Assembly: GCF_001421415.1 (NCBI RefSeq)
Contig: NZ_LMKH01000001.1
Coordinates: 1 to 64,000, forward strand
Length of the DNA stretch: 64,000 nt
Direction: 5' to 3'
Origin: Sphingomonas sp. Leaf208
Lineage (GTDB): Bacteria; Pseudomonadota; Alphaproteobacteria; Sphingomonadales; Sphingomonadaceae
The position numbers and the translations under genes were made by a program. This document shows, piece by piece, positions 62,894 to 64,000 of this stretch (the first letter of the stretch is position 1; each line of letters opens with the position of its first letter). The notes under the pieces were generated by a model. It did not search any database and had not been told where the DNA came from. It was given only the letters and a program-made list of their open reading frames with translations.

Positions 62894-64000
62894 TCAGACG
62901 GCGCGCGCACGTTCCTCGACGATCCGCTCCAGCATCGACAATGGCATCGCACCGGCTTCCAGCACATCGTGGAAATGCTTCAGGTCGAAGCGATCGCCGG
63001 CGATTGCCTTGGCCTTCTCGCGCGCACGCAGCCACGCCGCATGACCGATCTTGTAGCTGCATGCCTGACCCGGCGAGACGCAATAGCGCTCGACTTCGCG
63101 CTGCGAGCGCCCGGGGGCGAAGCCGACCGTATCGACCAGATACTTCGTCGCCTGATCGTGGGTCCACCGCTTGGTATGAATGCCGGTATCCACGACCAGG
63201 CGTGCTGCGCGGAACAGGAATGATTGCAGATAGCCGGCGCGTTCCACGGGCGAGGCATAGCCGCCGAGTTCGTCGGCGAGTTGTTCCGCATAGAGCGCCC
63301 AGCCTTCTAGATACGCGTTAAAGAAGGCGATCTTGCGCAGCGGATGGGTGGGCGCACGCTGCGCGGTCGATATCTGGAGATGATGCCCCGGCACGCCCTC
63401 GTGATAGGTGAGGCTCGGCAGCGTGTATTTTGGCCAGTCGTGCACGCTCTTGAGATTGATCCAGTAGATCGCGGCACGCGAGCCATCGAGCGGCGCGCGG
63501 AAGTAATAGCCGTTGGGTGCACCGTCCTGGATCTCGGGCGCGACGCGGCGGATTTCAAGTGCCGCGTTGGGCGGGTTCGTAAATGCCTTAGGCAACCGTG
63601 CCTGCATCGCCTGGACGCCTGCGTTGAGGCTGGCGAGCAGCTCGGCACGGCCGGCGTCTGTGTTCGCGAACAATTGCGCGGGCAGGCGGTTGAGCTGGTC
63701 GAGGCGGGCACCGACGCTGCCCTGCGTGAGGCCCTGTCCACGCAGGATCTGATCGAGCTGCGCGGTGAGTTCTGCGACCTGCTGCAGGCCCATGCGATGG
63801 ACTTCGTCGGGCGACAAGCTGGTGGTTGTCGCCTGGGCCAGCGCGGCGGCGTAGATCGCATCGCCGTTGGGGATCGCCCAGATGCCGGCGGCGCTGCGCG
63901 CCGAGGGCCGCAGCGAGCGCAGCAAAGCGATCTGGCGATCGAGCGCCGGATAGACCTGGGTCGCGACGATCCGGGCAGCGCGTGCCTGCCAATCCCCGGC
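62894..64000 (-). CDS. DUF885 family protein, C-terminal part (runs off the window)
   Basis: The last 368 codons of a DUF885 protein; the frame is open to the window end, so the N-terminus is not seen. The metallopeptidase-like motif is present (SLTYHEGVPGHHLQIS, HExxxGHH pattern), then the conserved AYLEGWALYAEQLADELGGY and QATKYLVDTVGFAPGRSQRE. The C-terminus ends EAGAMPLSMLERIVEERARA. Members are usually exported and act as zinc-dependent peptidase-like enzymes, but the substrate is not established. Its 3' end lies 20 bases from the end of the permease stub on the opposite strand. Confidence 0.88.
   Translation of the reverse strand, partial: AGDWQARAARIVATQVYPALDRQIALLRSLRPSARSAAGIWAIPNGDAIYAAALAQATTTSLSPDEVHRMGLQQVAELTAQLDQILRGQGLTQGSVGARLDQLNRLPAQLFANTDAGRAELLASLNAGVQAMQARLPKAFTNPPNAALEIRRVAPEIQDGAPNGYYFRAPLDGSRAAIYWINLKSVHDWPKYTLPSLTYHEGVPGHHLQISTAQRAPTHPLRKIAFFNAYLEGWALYAEQLADELGGYASPVERAGYLQSFLFRAARLVVDTGIHTKRWTHDQATKYLVDTVGFAPGRSQREVERYCVSPGQACSYKIGHAAWLRAREKAKAIAGDRFDLKHFHDVLEAGAMPLSMLERIVEERARAV

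Noticed and set aside
1..64000. CRISPR arrays, tRNA or rRNA genes, prophage attachment sites
   Set aside because: No regularly spaced repeats, no tRNA-like cloverleaf and no rRNA sequence were noticed when reading; the only clear mobile element is the IS at the left edge.

Overview
The window looks like chromosomal DNA from a Sphingomonas-type alphaproteobacterium (Sphingomonadaceae). The evidence is high GC throughout, four TonB-dependent receptors (TBDRs) with no SusD partner, many exported glycoside hydrolases, tryptophan-halogenase-like flavoproteins inside a carbohydrate locus, a PaoABC aldehyde oxidoreductase, and DUF885, DUF6445 and DUF4336 proteins. This assignment rests on recognised families and gene order; no database search was possible. 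No tRNA, rRNA or CRISPR array was seen.

Layout. 1-1407: an IS3-family element of the IS2 group, whose left tip is the first base of the window and whose right end is duplicated in tandem. 1604-7728: a LysR regulator divergent from paoA-paoB-paoC, then an overlapping cupin gene and an SDR. 7920-14960: a secreted retropepsin-like protease, a TBDR coupled to a Tat-type PLP enzyme, an SMR efflux protein and a CYTH-CHAD protein. 15158-16445: two decayed genes. 16584-21565: a tightly coupled operon of CitMHS transporter, AtuA, a stand-alone AtuA-like domain and an exported PF20091 hydrolase. 21798-37616: glycoside uptake and hydrolysis, with three GH3 enzymes, two TBDRs, a carboxylesterase and a LysR regulator.

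37617-39642: a decaying stretch with an SDR remnant, an intact exported methyltransferase and a remnant of an Orn/Lys/Arg-decarboxylase-type PLP enzyme. 39643-55293: an alpha-glucan (starch/maltodextrin) utilisation locus. TBDR, halogenase, GH13 amylase, GH13 alpha-glucosidase, a second halogenase and GH31 run in one direction, and the last five overlap by 1-4 bases. LacI, DUF6445 and an MFS sugar transporter flank them. 55709-62873: a histidine kinase and an atypical NtrC-like regulator divergent from a MacAB-like exporter operon (HlyD adaptor, ATPase, a 38-residue membrane microprotein, FtsX-type permease and a truncated second permease). 62894-64000: the C-terminal part of a DUF885 protein that runs off the window.

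How the parts work together: the alpha-glucan locus fits a model in which the receptor imports maltodextrins, exported GH13 and GH31 enzymes trim them, the MFS protein carries products into the cytoplasm and LacI controls both arms. The two halogenase-like flavoenzymes and the oxygenase-like DUF6445 protein have no role in that model, and they are the most interesting unexplained part of the window. The CitMHS/AtuA/hydrolase operon and the exporter controlled by a regulator with a degenerate AAA+ core are the next most interesting. Several remnants (IS end duplication, DUF4336, alpha/beta hydrolase, amidohydrolase, SDR, PLP decarboxylase, FtsX) show that gene loss is active between the intact operons.
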